Shown: positions 1 through 6,782 of the stretch, in pieces | How the letters are laid out: each line of letters opens with the position of its first letter | Position numbering within the stretch: the stretch's first letter is position 1 | Source of the DNA: Anaerolineales bacterium | GTDB taxonomy: Bacteria; Chloroflexota; Anaerolineae; Anaerolineales; UBA6663 | Assembly: GCA_017999235.1 (NCBI GenBank) | Contig: JAGOBN010000064.1 | Location: forward strand, 1 to 10,967 | Length of the DNA: 10,967 bases | Direction: 5' to 3' | Program-made: the position numbers and the translations under genes | Notes under the pieces: model-generated | The model's input: only the letters and a program-made list of their open reading frames with translations | Told to the model about the DNA's origin: nothing | The model's database searches: none

Positions 1-2
1 GC

Positions 3-2246
3 TTTGTGGTGGCCGGCCTGCTCACCAAGCTGCTGGGCGTGATGCCGTCCCTGGCCTACAATCTGATCCTGCCCATGCTGTTCTCGCTGGTGGGCGTGAA
101 CGCGTTTGGCGTGGCGTATAACCTGGTGGCGGGGGCGAATGTAGGGGTGAGGGGGCTGGGGATTAGAGAGTCAGGGGTTAAGGGGTTAGGGGTCCCTAGC
201 GCCGTTGCCGAAGCCCAGCTGGATGACCGTGCCGTCGGTGAAGCGCAGACGGCCGGCGATGAGGCGGCGCCCGAGTCGCTGATCCCGAATCCCTCCGCCG
301 ACTCCAGCACCGCGCCGGAGCCGCTCATCTCGGATCTCTCCGTTGCGCCAGCCGCGTCCTCCCAGCTCCCAATCACCCAATCACCAATCACCAATCACCC
401 AATCCCCCCTTCTCCCCTCCCCAACGCCTACCTGGCCGGCGTGGCCGCGGCGCTGTTGATCGTGGTCCTCGGCAACCTGGGGCAGGTGCGCACCTACTTG
501 TCCGGCTTCCAGAAAGCGGCGGATCGCCCGGCGTTGGCCGGCACGGTGCTGGGCGACAACGACTTCTCCGCCACGCTGAACGGGATGGTGCGGGTGTTGA
601 CCGGCCGGACCGAGATGCCGGTGGGGCTGGGCTCCTGGTATTGGGACGCCACCCGCATTGTGCCGAACATCAACGGCAGCGGCTCCGAGATCGCCGAGTT
701 CCCGTTTTTCACATTCCTGTACGCGGATCTGCACGCGCACATGATCGTCATGCCCTTCACGGTGCTGGCGATGGGCTGGGCCGTGGCGTATCTGCAGGGC
801 TTTGGCCGGCGGCGGCGCTGGTGGGAGTCCCTGGCGCTGTGGCTGCTGGGCGGGCTGGCCATCGGCGTGACGCGCCCTTCCAACACCTGGGATTACCCCA
901 TGTATCTGGCGCTGGGGAGCGCGGCGGTGCTGGGCGCGCACTGGCTGGCCGATCCGCGCCTGACGCGCCAGAACCTGCTGGCGGCCGGCGGCCGGCTGGC
1001 ACTGCTGATTGGTTTGACGCTGCTGCTCTACCGGCCCTTTGACCAATGGGTGGTGGTGCCGCTGACCGAGCTCAAGCTGTGGACGGGCGAGCGCACCTCG
1101 TTTGAAGCCTATTTCTACATCCACGGTCTGTTCTTGTTCCTGCTGGTGAGCCTGCTGGTGATCGAGGCCCGCCGCTGGCTGGCGGACACGCCGGCCACGG
1201 TGCTGCGCGAAGCCCCGGACTGGCTGGGGACTCTGGCGCTGGTGGGCGTGGCCTTCCTGGCTGTCCTGGGCGGCTTGGTGTATCTGGGCGTGAACGTGGC
1301 CTGGGTGGCGCTGCCGCTGCTGGCCTGGGCCGGCCTCCTGCTCTTACGCCCGCGCCTGGCGCCCGAGAAGCGCGTGGTCTTCTTCCTGCTCGGCACCGGC
1401 CTGGCGGTGACGATGTTTGTGGATCTGGTCACCCTGGGCGGCGACCGCATGAACACGTTCTTCAAGCTGTACATGCAGGTGTGGATGCTGTTCAGCGTGG
1501 CGGCCGGCGCGGCGCTGGCCTGGGTGTGGGCCGATCAGCCCCGCTGGCCCGGGAACTGGCGCAGCGGCTGGACCATCGCCTTGATCGCGCTGGCCGGCGC
1601 GGGCGCGCTGTACACGGTGACCGCGGCCTCGGCCAAGATGCGTGACCGGTTCGTGCCGTACGCGGTCTCCGGCGCCGGCGGCGGGTGCGAACCGCTGCCG
1701 GGCGTGCCGCTGCCGTATGACCGCGGCCGGGAGCCGGCCCAACAGCCGGCTGGCCTGGACGGCCTGCAATACCTCACCTGGAGCGCGTACTGCGAGCAGG
1801 GCTATTTCCTGCCGCTGGTGTACGACTATGACGCCATTCGCTGGCTGCAGGCCAACGTGGCCGGCTCCCCCGTCATCGCCGAGGGCCAGACCTTTGACCT
1901 GTATCGGATATCCAGCCGCTATGCCTGGAACACCGGCCTGCCGGATGTGGTCGGCTGGGACTGGCATCAGCGTCAGCAGCGCGGCGCCCTGCCAACCGAA
2001 TTCATCACCCAGCGCGGCCTGCGGGTCTCGGAGTTTTACGCCACCCTCGATGTGCCAGCGGCCGAAGCCTTCCTGCGCCGCTACGACATCGGCTATGTGA
2101 TCGTGGGGCCGTTTGAGCGCGCGCACTACGAGGCCGCCGGCCTGGCGAAGTTCGAGCAGCTGACGGCCGCCGGCCGGCTGAGGGTGGCGTATCAGAACCC
2201 GGGTGTGACGATCTACGCCGTCAATCCGCCGGCCGCCGGGCAATAG
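3..2246 (+). CDS. DUF2298 (Chlor_Arch_YYY family) multi-spanning membrane protein, 5'-truncated by the window edge
   Basis: Polytopic membrane protein of the DUF2298 / YYY family, thought to be related to GT-C glycosyltransferases; the reaction is unknown. The frame is open to the left edge, so the GTG at 6 is not taken as the start. Aligning the first residues (VAGLLTKLLGV) with the paralog at 4062-6764 (LLIAALIKVTGV) puts the left edge at the end of the family's YYYFGY motif, so about 166 N-terminal residues are missing. Numbering from position 6, conserved parts shared with the paralog are DLHAH (241-245), NTWDYP after RPS, DRMNTFFK (480-487), WLQANVAG with PVIAEG, and a C-terminal soluble part with YDIGYVIVG and a GLPDVVGWDWH segment. 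Residues about 42-139 form a hydrophilic loop absent from the paralog and built partly from short repeats (see repeat entries). The next gene begins 80 nt downstream. Family membership is secure; function is not. Confidence 0.88.
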   Translation, partial: FVVAGLLTKLLGVMPSLAYNLILPMLFSLVGVNAFGVAYNLVAGANVGVRGLGIRESGVKGLGVPSAVAEAQLDDRAVGEAQTAGDEAAPESLIPNPSADSSTAPEPLISDLSVAPAASSQLPITQSPITNHPIPPSPLPNAYLAGVAAALLIVVLGNLGQVRTYLSGFQKAADRPALAGTVLGDNDFSATLNGMVRVLTGRTEMPVGLGSWYWDATRIVPNINGSGSEIAEFPFFTFLYADLHAHMIVMPFTVLAMGWAVAYLQGFGRRRRWWESLALWLLGGLAIGVTRPSNTWDYPMYLALGSAAVLGAHWLADPRLTRQNLLAAGGRLALLIGLTLLLYRPFDQWVVVPLTELKLWTGERTSFEAYFYIHGLFLFLLVSLLVIEARRWLADTPATVLREAPDWLGTLALVGVAFLAVLGGLVYLGVNVAWVALPLLAWAGLLLLRPRLAPEKRVVFFLLGTGLAVTMFVDLVTLGGDRMNTFFKLYMQVWMLFSVAAGAALAWVWADQPRWPGNWRSGWTIALIALAGAGALYTVTAASAKMRDRFVPYAVSGAGGGCEPLPGVPLPYDRGREPAQQPAGLDGLQYLTWSAYCEQGYFLPLVYDYDAIRWLQANVAGSPVIAEGQTFDLYRISSRYAWNTGLPDVVGWDWHQRQQRGALPTEFITQRGLRVSEFYATLDVPAAEAFLRRYDIGYVIVGPFERAHYEAAGLAKFEQLTAAGRLRVAYQNPGVTIYAVNPPAAGQ
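131..192 (+). repeat. G-rich low-complexity repeat block inside the first DUF2298 gene (quadruplex-prone)
   Basis: Seven runs of four or more G lie at 131-135, 144-147, 151-155, 158-161, 174-177, 182-185 and 189-192, separated by short spacers such as TTA and TTAA. Read on the minus strand this is a CCCCTAA/CCCTTAA-type repeat resembling the units at 8577-8597. It is translated in frame as a Gly/Val/Leu-rich stretch in an inter-helix loop. The G-run pattern would allow intramolecular G-quadruplexes in the non-template strand and the mRNA; that is inference. Confidence 0.7.
273..341 (+). repeat. Imperfect in-frame direct repeat within the loop insertion of the first DUF2298 gene
   Basis: Two 24-nt copies, 273-296 and 318-341, start 45 nt apart and match at 19 of 24 positions by eye. 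They encode ESLIPNPS and EPLISDLS. The 45-nt period keeps the frame. A weaker relative encoding QPLIPDL lies at 5319-5342 in the second DUF2298 gene. These may be degenerate members of the same repeat family as the heptamers; the relation is inferred from AATCCC/GATCTC-like cores. Confidence 0.5.
368..422 (+). repeat. CC(C)AATCA tandem heptamer/octamer block plus C-runs, in frame
   Basis: Units are CCCAATCA (368-375), CCCAATCA (376-383), CCAATCA (384-390), CCAATCA (391-397) and CCCAATCC (398-405), followed by C-runs at 414-417 and 419-422. It encodes a Pro/Ile/Thr/Asn-rich stretch (PITQSPITNHPIPPSP) just before the next transmembrane helix. It closes the insertion that opens with the G-rich block at 131-192. 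On the minus strand the C-runs from 398 to 422 give four G-runs. Confidence 0.85.
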
Positions 2247-2315
2247 CCAAGCCTCGCGGTGCTGGAACCCGGACCCATCATCCGGCTGGCCGGCCCGCTT
2301 TTACTTATCGATGCC

Positions 2316-2319
2316 AGGA
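2316..2319 (+). promoter_or_regulatory. Shine-Dalgarno site (AGGA) for the M14 peptidase gene
   Basis: AGGA lies 7 nt before the ATG at 2327 and supports that start. The preceding 80-nt gap (2247-2326) contains no other clear signal. Confidence 0.6.
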
Positions 2320-2326
2320 CTTCTGT

Positions 2327-4033
2327 ATGCCTGAACTGCGTTTTGACACTTACTACAAGTACGCCGACCTCACCGCCCTGCTTCAGGACTTCGCCGCCCG
2401 CTACCCTGCGCTGTGCCGGCTGCAGTCCATCGGGCGCAGCCATGAGCAGCGCGAGATCTGGCTGGTGACCCTGACCAACACCGCCGCCGGCCCGGATACC
2501 GCCAAGCCGGCCTTCTGGGTGGACGCCAATATCCATGCCACCGAGGTGTCGCCCTCCGCCTGCGCGCTCTACACCATCGCCAAGCTTCTGCGGGGCTACG
2601 GCCAGGACCCGCGGCTCACGCGCCTGCTGGATACGCGCGTGCTCTATATCGTGCCGCGTTTCAACCCGGATGGCGCCGAGCTGTATTTGGACGGCCGCCA
2701 CCGCCGCGTCCGCTCGAGCACGCGCCTGTACCCGTTCCCCGAGCCGCGCGACGGCCTGCACGAAGAGGATGTGGATCAGGACGGCCGCGTGCTGTTGATG
2801 CGCGTGCCGGATGCCAACGGCCCGTGGAAGGTCCACCCGGATGAGCCGCGCCTGCTGGTGCCGCGCGCCGCCGACGGCTCGGACAGCGGCCCGTACTATC
2901 GCGTCCTGCCCGAAGGCGCCATCCGCAATTACGACGGCGTGCAGATCAAGGTGGCGCCCAAACCGGAGGGCCTGGATCTCAACCGCAACTTCCCGCTGGA
3001 GTGGGCGGTGGAGAGCGAGCAGCCGGGCGCCGGCCCGTATCCCGTCAGCGAGCCCGAGGTGCGCGCCGTCGTCCAGTTCATCGTGGATCACCCGAACATC
3101 ACGGGCGCCATCGCTTTCCACACGTGGAGCGGCGTCTACCTGCGCCCGTATGGCACCCGCGCGGATGAAACCTTCCCGGCCGAGGACTTGTGGACGTTCC
3201 AGGAGATCGGCAAGCAGGCCACCAAGCTCACCGGGTATCCGGCCATCTCGGTGTATCACGAGTTCCGCTACCACCCCAAAGAAACCATCAAGGGCGTTTT
3301 CGACGACTGGTTGTACGACCACCTGGGCCTGTACGCCTGGACGTGCGAGCTGTGGAACCCGCAGCAGCAGGCCGGCATTGACCTCAATACCGGCCCGGAC
3401 GGCAAGGGCGCCTCGCGCCATATCGAGTGGTCGCGGATCCACCCGGTGGAAGAAGACCTGAAGATGCTGAAGTGGAACGATGAGGTCCTGGCCGGCCGCG
3501 GCTTCGTGCGCTGGTATCCCTTTGACCATCCGCAGCTGGGGCCGGTGGAGCTGGGCGGCTGGGATCTGGAGTATGCCTTCCGCAACCCGCCGCCGCACCT
3601 GTTGGAGAAGGAGATCGCGCCGCACGCCGATTTCATCATCTGGCACGCCCTGATCTCGCCGCTGCTGGAATTCCAGGCTGTGACGGTGACGCCGGTGGGG
3701 GAGGGCGTGTACCGCGTGCGCGCGGTGGTGGAGAACACCGGCTGGCTGTCCACGGCCATCACCGCCCGCGCGGTGGAGAAGAAGCTGGTGCGCCCGCTGG
3801 AGCTGGAGCTGACCCTGCCGGCCGGCGCCGCGCTGGTGAGCGGTGAGCGCAAGGTGGAAGCCGGCCAGCTCGCCGGCCGCGCCCTGAAGCTGTACAGCGA
3901 CGTCTGGGCGTACGATCCCACCGATGACCGCGCCAAAGCGGAGTGGGTGGTGCACGCCCCGGCCGGCGGCGAGGTCACCGTCACCGCCCGCCATCCGCGC
4001 GCCGGCCAGATCACGCGCGCCATTTCTCTTTAA
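2327..4033 (+). CDS. M14-family zinc carboxypeptidase-like metallopeptidase
   Basis: A 568-residue enzyme predicted to hydrolyse C-terminal residues or related amide bonds of peptides; the substrate is unknown. The carboxypeptidase A-type active site is visible. Zinc ligands are H70 and E73 in NIHATE, and H265 in AFHTWSG. Asn219-Arg220 in LNRNF match the substrate-carboxylate-binding pair, and the Arg-rich RHRRVRSS segment could supply the other arginine. Glu341 in WTCELW is the expected catalytic glutamate, preceded by DDWLYDHLG as in the family. Residues about 8-400 form the catalytic domain. The last ~130 residues look like an all-beta accessory domain (VYRVRAVVENTGWLS, EVTVTARHP). No signal peptide or membrane helix is visible, so it should be cytoplasmic. 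It starts at ATG 2327 after an AGGA, and its TAA stop is the first triplet of the heptamer repeat at 4031. It sits between two DUF2298 paralogs, which hints at a shared role but does not show one. The minus strand of this gene is also open over a long stretch; that is a high-GC shadow. Confidence 0.9.
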   Translation: MPELRFDTYYKYADLTALLQDFAARYPALCRLQSIGRSHEQREIWLVTLTNTAAGPDTAKPAFWVDANIHATEVSPSACALYTIAKLLRGYGQDPRLTRLLDTRVLYIVPRFNPDGAELYLDGRHRRVRSSTRLYPFPEPRDGLHEEDVDQDGRVLLMRVPDANGPWKVHPDEPRLLVPRAADGSDSGPYYRVLPEGAIRNYDGVQIKVAPKPEGLDLNRNFPLEWAVESEQPGAGPYPVSEPEVRAVVQFIVDHPNITGAIAFHTWSGVYLRPYGTRADETFPAEDLWTFQEIGKQATKLTGYPAISVYHEFRYHPKETIKGVFDDWLYDHLGLYAWTCELWNPQQQAGIDLNTGPDGKGASRHIEWSRIHPVEEDLKMLKWNDEVLAGRGFVRWYPFDHPQLGPVELGGWDLEYAFRNPPPHLLEKEIAPHADFIIWHALISPLLEFQAVTVTPVGEGVYRVRAVVENTGWLSTAITARAVEKKLVRPLELELTLPAGAALVSGERKVEAGQLAGRALKLYSDVWAYDPTDDRAKAEWVVHAPAGGEVTVTARHPRAGQITRAISL

Positions 4034-4058
4034 CCACTAACCACTACTCACTCATCAC
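4031..4058 (+). repeat. Intergenic tandem heptamers (TAACCAC-type) spanning a stop codon
   Basis: Four 7-nt units run without a break: TAACCAC (4031-4037), TAACCAC (4038-4044), TACTCAC (4045-4051) and TCATCAC (4052-4058). The first triplet is the TAA stop of the M14 peptidase gene. Only TGA separates the array from the ATG of the next gene, so the repeat fills essentially the whole 28-nt gap and leaves no Shine-Dalgarno sequence. Confidence 0.85.
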
Positions 4059-4061
4059 TGA

Positions 4062-6764
4062 ATGTCCGACTTCGCCGCCTTTGCCCTCTGGTATCTCGCC
4101 GTGAGCGCTGCCGGCCTCCTGGCCCTGCCGCTGGCTTTCCGGCTGTTTCGGGCCCTGCCGGAGCGCGGCTATGCGCTGGCGCGGCCGCTGGGCCTGTTGG
4201 CGGCCGGCTATGTGTTCTGGGCGCTGGGCTCGCTGGGGTTTCTGCGCAACGAGGCCGCCAGCGTCTGGGTGGCCGCCGGCCTGGTGTTGGCGGCCGGCCT
4301 GGTCTGGCTGGGGCGCGCCGGCCTGGGGGAGCTGCGCGGCTGGCTGCGCGCCCAGGCCGGCTACGTGCTGCGCGTGGAAGCGCTCTACCTGGCGGCCTTC
4401 GCGCTGCTGGCGGTGGTGCGGGCGTATAACCCGGACATCGTCAGCACCGAGAAGCCCATGGAGTTGATGTTCATCAACGCCATTCTGCGCAGCCCGGCCT
4501 TCCCGCCCAACGATGCCTGGCTGTCCGGCCACGCCATCAGCTACTACTACTTTGGTTATCTGCTGATCGCGGCGCTGATTAAGGTGACCGGCGTGGCCTC
4601 GGCCGTGGCCTTCAATCTCGGGCTGGCCATGCTGTTTGCGCTGACCGTCACCGGCTCCCTGGGCGTGGCCGTCAATCTGCTGGCGCTCACGCAGACGCCG
4701 GACGCCGGCCGCCCGCCGGCGGTCGTCCAAAAAGTGTTTTGGCCCGCGCTGCTGGCCCCGCTGATGATTGTGGCGGCCGGCAACTTCTACGGCGTCGTCC
4801 GGCTGGCCCACGCCAACGGCTGGCTGGCTGATCTCGCGGTGCCGGCCGTGTATTACCATTTTGGCGACGCGGCCCTGGGCGAGCCGGCCGGCCTGCGCGC
4901 CGGCCTGGTGAATGTCTGGACCTGGCTGGACCTCAAAGGCGCGAATACCCCGCCGGCGCCGCCGGCCCAGCCCGGCTTCAACTGGGACCCCGGCTTCTGG
5001 TGGTGGTTCAACGGCGCGCGCATCACCCATGACCGCAATCTGGTGGGCCAGGAAACGGAAGCCATCACCGAAGTGCCGGCCTTCTCGTTTGTGCTGGGCG
5101 ATCTGCACCCGCACGTGCTGGGCCTGCCGTTTGTGTTTGTGGCGCTCGCCCTCGGCTTGAACTGGCTGCTCTGGGCCGCCGGCCTGGCCCGCCCGCCGGT
5201 GCGGACTCAAGCCGCAGCTCAATCGGCCGCCGACGTTCAAAGTGAGTTCAGCGCGGCCGCTGAACCCCGCGTTCCCTCGGCGGCGGGCCGCCGGTCCTGG
5301 GATCCGGGTTTTCCGGTCCAGCCTCTCATCCCGGACCTGTTCGTCTCCGCGCTGATTCTGGGCGGCCTGTCGTTTCTCAACACCTGGGATTTCCCCATCT
5401 ACCTCTTCGTGGTGGTGATGGCCCTGGCGCTGGGGTTGGGGCTGGCTTGGGGCTGGGATGAACTGTGGCGCCGATGGACGGTCGTGGCCGCCTTCGCCGG
5501 CGCGCTGGTGGGGCTGGGGTTCGGCCTGTATCTGCCGTTTTACTTCACGTTCCAATCCCAGGCCGGCGGGCTGCTGCCCAACCTCATCTATCCCACCCGT
5601 CTGCCGCAGACGGTGGTGCTCTTCGCGCAGGTCCTGCTGGCCTCCCTGCTGTATGTGGGCTGGCTGGCGGTGCGCGCGCGGCGCAGCCTGGATTGGCGCG
5701 CGGCGCTGTGGACCGGCGGCGGGCTGCTGGGCTTCCTGATCCTGGCGGTCGCCGCGCTGTCCGTGGGCGCGTGGCTCAACCCGCAGCTGGCCTCCTTCAT
5801 TGATGGCTTTATCGCGCCCCTGAGCCGCACTGAGGCGCTGGCTTTATTGTTCCAGCGCCGGCTGGTGGATTCGCTCACCTCGCTGCTGGCGGCTGGGCTG
5901 ATTGGGCTGTGCGCGGGTTTGGCCGTGGGCGCCCTGCGCCGGCCCACCACCAATCTCCAATCCTCCAATCTCCCAATCCCTAACTCCCTCACCCGCTCGC
6001 CCGCCGTCCTCTTCACGCTCCTGCTGGTCCTCACCGGCGCCCTCCTCTTGCTGGGGCCGGAGTTTGTGTACCTGCGCGATAACTTCGGCACGCGCATGAA
6101 CACGATCTTCAAGTTCTATTTCCAGGCCTGGGTGTTGTGGGGCCTGGCCGGCGCGTTTGGGATCTGGCTGATCCAACGGGAGGCGCGGCCGGGGGTGGGG
6201 CGCGCGGCCGGGATGCTGGTGGGCGTGGCGCTGGCGGCCGGCCTGCTGTACACCGTGCCGGCCGTGTGGAGCAAGGCCAATCACTTCAGCGGGCCGGCCA
6301 CGCTGGATGGGCTGGCGTACTTCGCCCAGCAGCACCCGGACGATTGGGCCGCCATCCAGTGGCTGCAAGCCAACGTGGCCGGCGCGCCCGGCGCGGCTTC
6401 TGCGCCCGTCATCGCGGAGGGCATTGGCGGGCAGTATTGGATTGAAGGCCGCTTCTCGCGTATCGCCATGGCCACCGGCCTGCCCACCGTCATGGGCTGG
6501 CCCGGCCATGAGGCCCAGTGGCGCGGCCGCGCCTTCGACGCGGTGAGCGAGCGCGAGGGCCAGATCCAGCAGTTGTATCAGGTGCGGGATTGGACCGTCA
6601 CGCAAGCCATCCTCACCCGTTACAATATCGAGTACGTCGTCGTCAGCGGCCTGGAGCGCCAGAAATATGGCGTGATCTATCAGGCCAAGTTCGACGCCTA
6701 CATGCGCCCGGTCTTTCAGTCCGGGGATGTGACCATCTATCAGCGCCTGGCCGGCGCCCCCTAA
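4062..6764 (+). CDS. DUF2298 (Chlor_Arch_YYY family) multi-spanning membrane protein, full length
   Basis: A 900-residue integral membrane protein, paralogous to the gene at the left edge, with about 16 likely helices. N-terminal helices lie near residues 9-29, 42-61, 66-86 and 103-121. Family motifs are NPDI (123-126) with EKPME (130-134), SYYYFGY (160-166), GDLHPH (346-351), NTWDFP, and GTRMNTIFK (676-684). A soluble C-terminal part follows, with WLQANVAG, PVIAEG, a GLPTVMGWPGH segment and YNIEYVVVSG. The conserved acidic and His residues would suit a GT-C type active site facing the outside, but no activity is established. Compared with the paralog it carries two extra loops: residues about 380-427 (hairpin-rich DNA) and about 628-648 (CCAATCT repeats). 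Start ATG 4062 directly follows the heptamer array and has no Shine-Dalgarno site. It is followed 18 nt later by another GT-C-like gene. Confidence 0.9.
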   Translation: MSDFAAFALWYLAVSAAGLLALPLAFRLFRALPERGYALARPLGLLAAGYVFWALGSLGFLRNEAASVWVAAGLVLAAGLVWLGRAGLGELRGWLRAQAGYVLRVEALYLAAFALLAVVRAYNPDIVSTEKPMELMFINAILRSPAFPPNDAWLSGHAISYYYFGYLLIAALIKVTGVASAVAFNLGLAMLFALTVTGSLGVAVNLLALTQTPDAGRPPAVVQKVFWPALLAPLMIVAAGNFYGVVRLAHANGWLADLAVPAVYYHFGDAALGEPAGLRAGLVNVWTWLDLKGANTPPAPPAQPGFNWDPGFWWWFNGARITHDRNLVGQETEAITEVPAFSFVLGDLHPHVLGLPFVFVALALGLNWLLWAAGLARPPVRTQAAAQSAADVQSEFSAAAEPRVPSAAGRRSWDPGFPVQPLIPDLFVSALILGGLSFLNTWDFPIYLFVVVMALALGLGLAWGWDELWRRWTVVAAFAGALVGLGFGLYLPFYFTFQSQAGGLLPNLIYPTRLPQTVVLFAQVLLASLLYVGWLAVRARRSLDWRAALWTGGGLLGFLILAVAALSVGAWLNPQLASFIDGFIAPLSRTEALALLFQRRLVDSLTSLLAAGLIGLCAGLAVGALRRPTTNLQSSNLPIPNSLTRSPAVLFTLLLVLTGALLLLGPEFVYLRDNFGTRMNTIFKFYFQAWVLWGLAGAFGIWLIQREARPGVGRAAGMLVGVALAAGLLYTVPAVWSKANHFSGPATLDGLAYFAQQHPDDWAAIQWLQANVAGAPGAASAPVIAEGIGGQYWIEGRFSRIAMATGLPTVMGWPGHEAQWRGRAFDAVSEREGQIQQLYQVRDWTVTQAILTRYNIEYVVVSGLERQKYGVIYQAKFDAYMRPVFQSGDVTIYQRLAGAP
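5246..5292 (+). repeat. Two adjacent inverted repeats (hairpins) in an in-frame loop insertion
   Basis: The first is a perfect 8-bp stem, GTTCAGCG (5246-5253) with CGCTGAAC (5258-5265), closed by a CGGC tetraloop. The second is GGCGGC (5279-5284) with GCCGCC (5287-5292), with only two bases between the arms, so its real stem would be shorter. Both lie inside the 5200-5340 segment that encodes a hydrophilic Ala/Ser/Arg/Pro-rich loop absent from the paralog. This could be a remnant of a small structured repeat such as a REP or MITE; no direct target duplication was found. Confidence 0.5.
5950..5990 (+). repeat. CCAATCT-type tandem heptamer/octamer block, in frame
   Basis: Units are CCAATCT (5950-5956), CCAATCCT (5957-5964), CCAATCTC (5965-5972) and CCAATCCC (5973-5980), then a TAACTCCCTC run-out. 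It encodes a TNLQSSNLPIPNSLT-like polar loop between two transmembrane helices, where the paralog has only a short APEKR loop. The unit is nearly the same as in the block at 368-405. Confidence 0.85.
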
Positions 6765-6769
6765 CCCGC

Positions 6770-6773
6770 AGGA
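6770..6773 (+). promoter_or_regulatory. Shine-Dalgarno site (AGGA) deciding a GTG start
   Basis: AGGA lies 9 nt before the GTG at 6783 and is the main reason for accepting that GTG as the start of the Agl23/GT39-like gene. Confidence 0.6.
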
Positions 6774-6782
6774 CAATCGGCT

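Noticed and set aside
6..8. GTG at 6 as the true start of the first gene
   Set aside because: The frame is open upstream, and the paralog shows that about 166 N-terminal residues, including the YYYFGY motif, should precede this point.
368..422. CRISPR array
   Set aside because: The units are 7-8 nt without spacers, lie within a coding frame, and have no cas genes nearby.
2282..2304. Possible rho-independent terminator after the first gene (GC inverted repeat followed by TTTTA)
   Set aside because: The CCGGC/GCCGG arms have only a two-base loop, they are part of the abundant GCCGGC motif, and the T-run is four bases and displaced.
2213..3994. Long minus-strand open frame (593 codons) opposite the M14 peptidase
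   Set aside because: It has Arg/Ala/His-rich composition typical of an antisense frame in GC-rich DNA, and it fully overlaps a gene with an intact catalytic site.
4044..5555. Long minus-strand open frame opposite the second DUF2298 gene
   Set aside because: It is Gln/Arg/His-rich without recognisable motifs, while the + strand carries the conserved family motifs. Similar minus-strand frames (for example 5844-6776, 9656-10453, 10333-10935) were rejected for the same reason.
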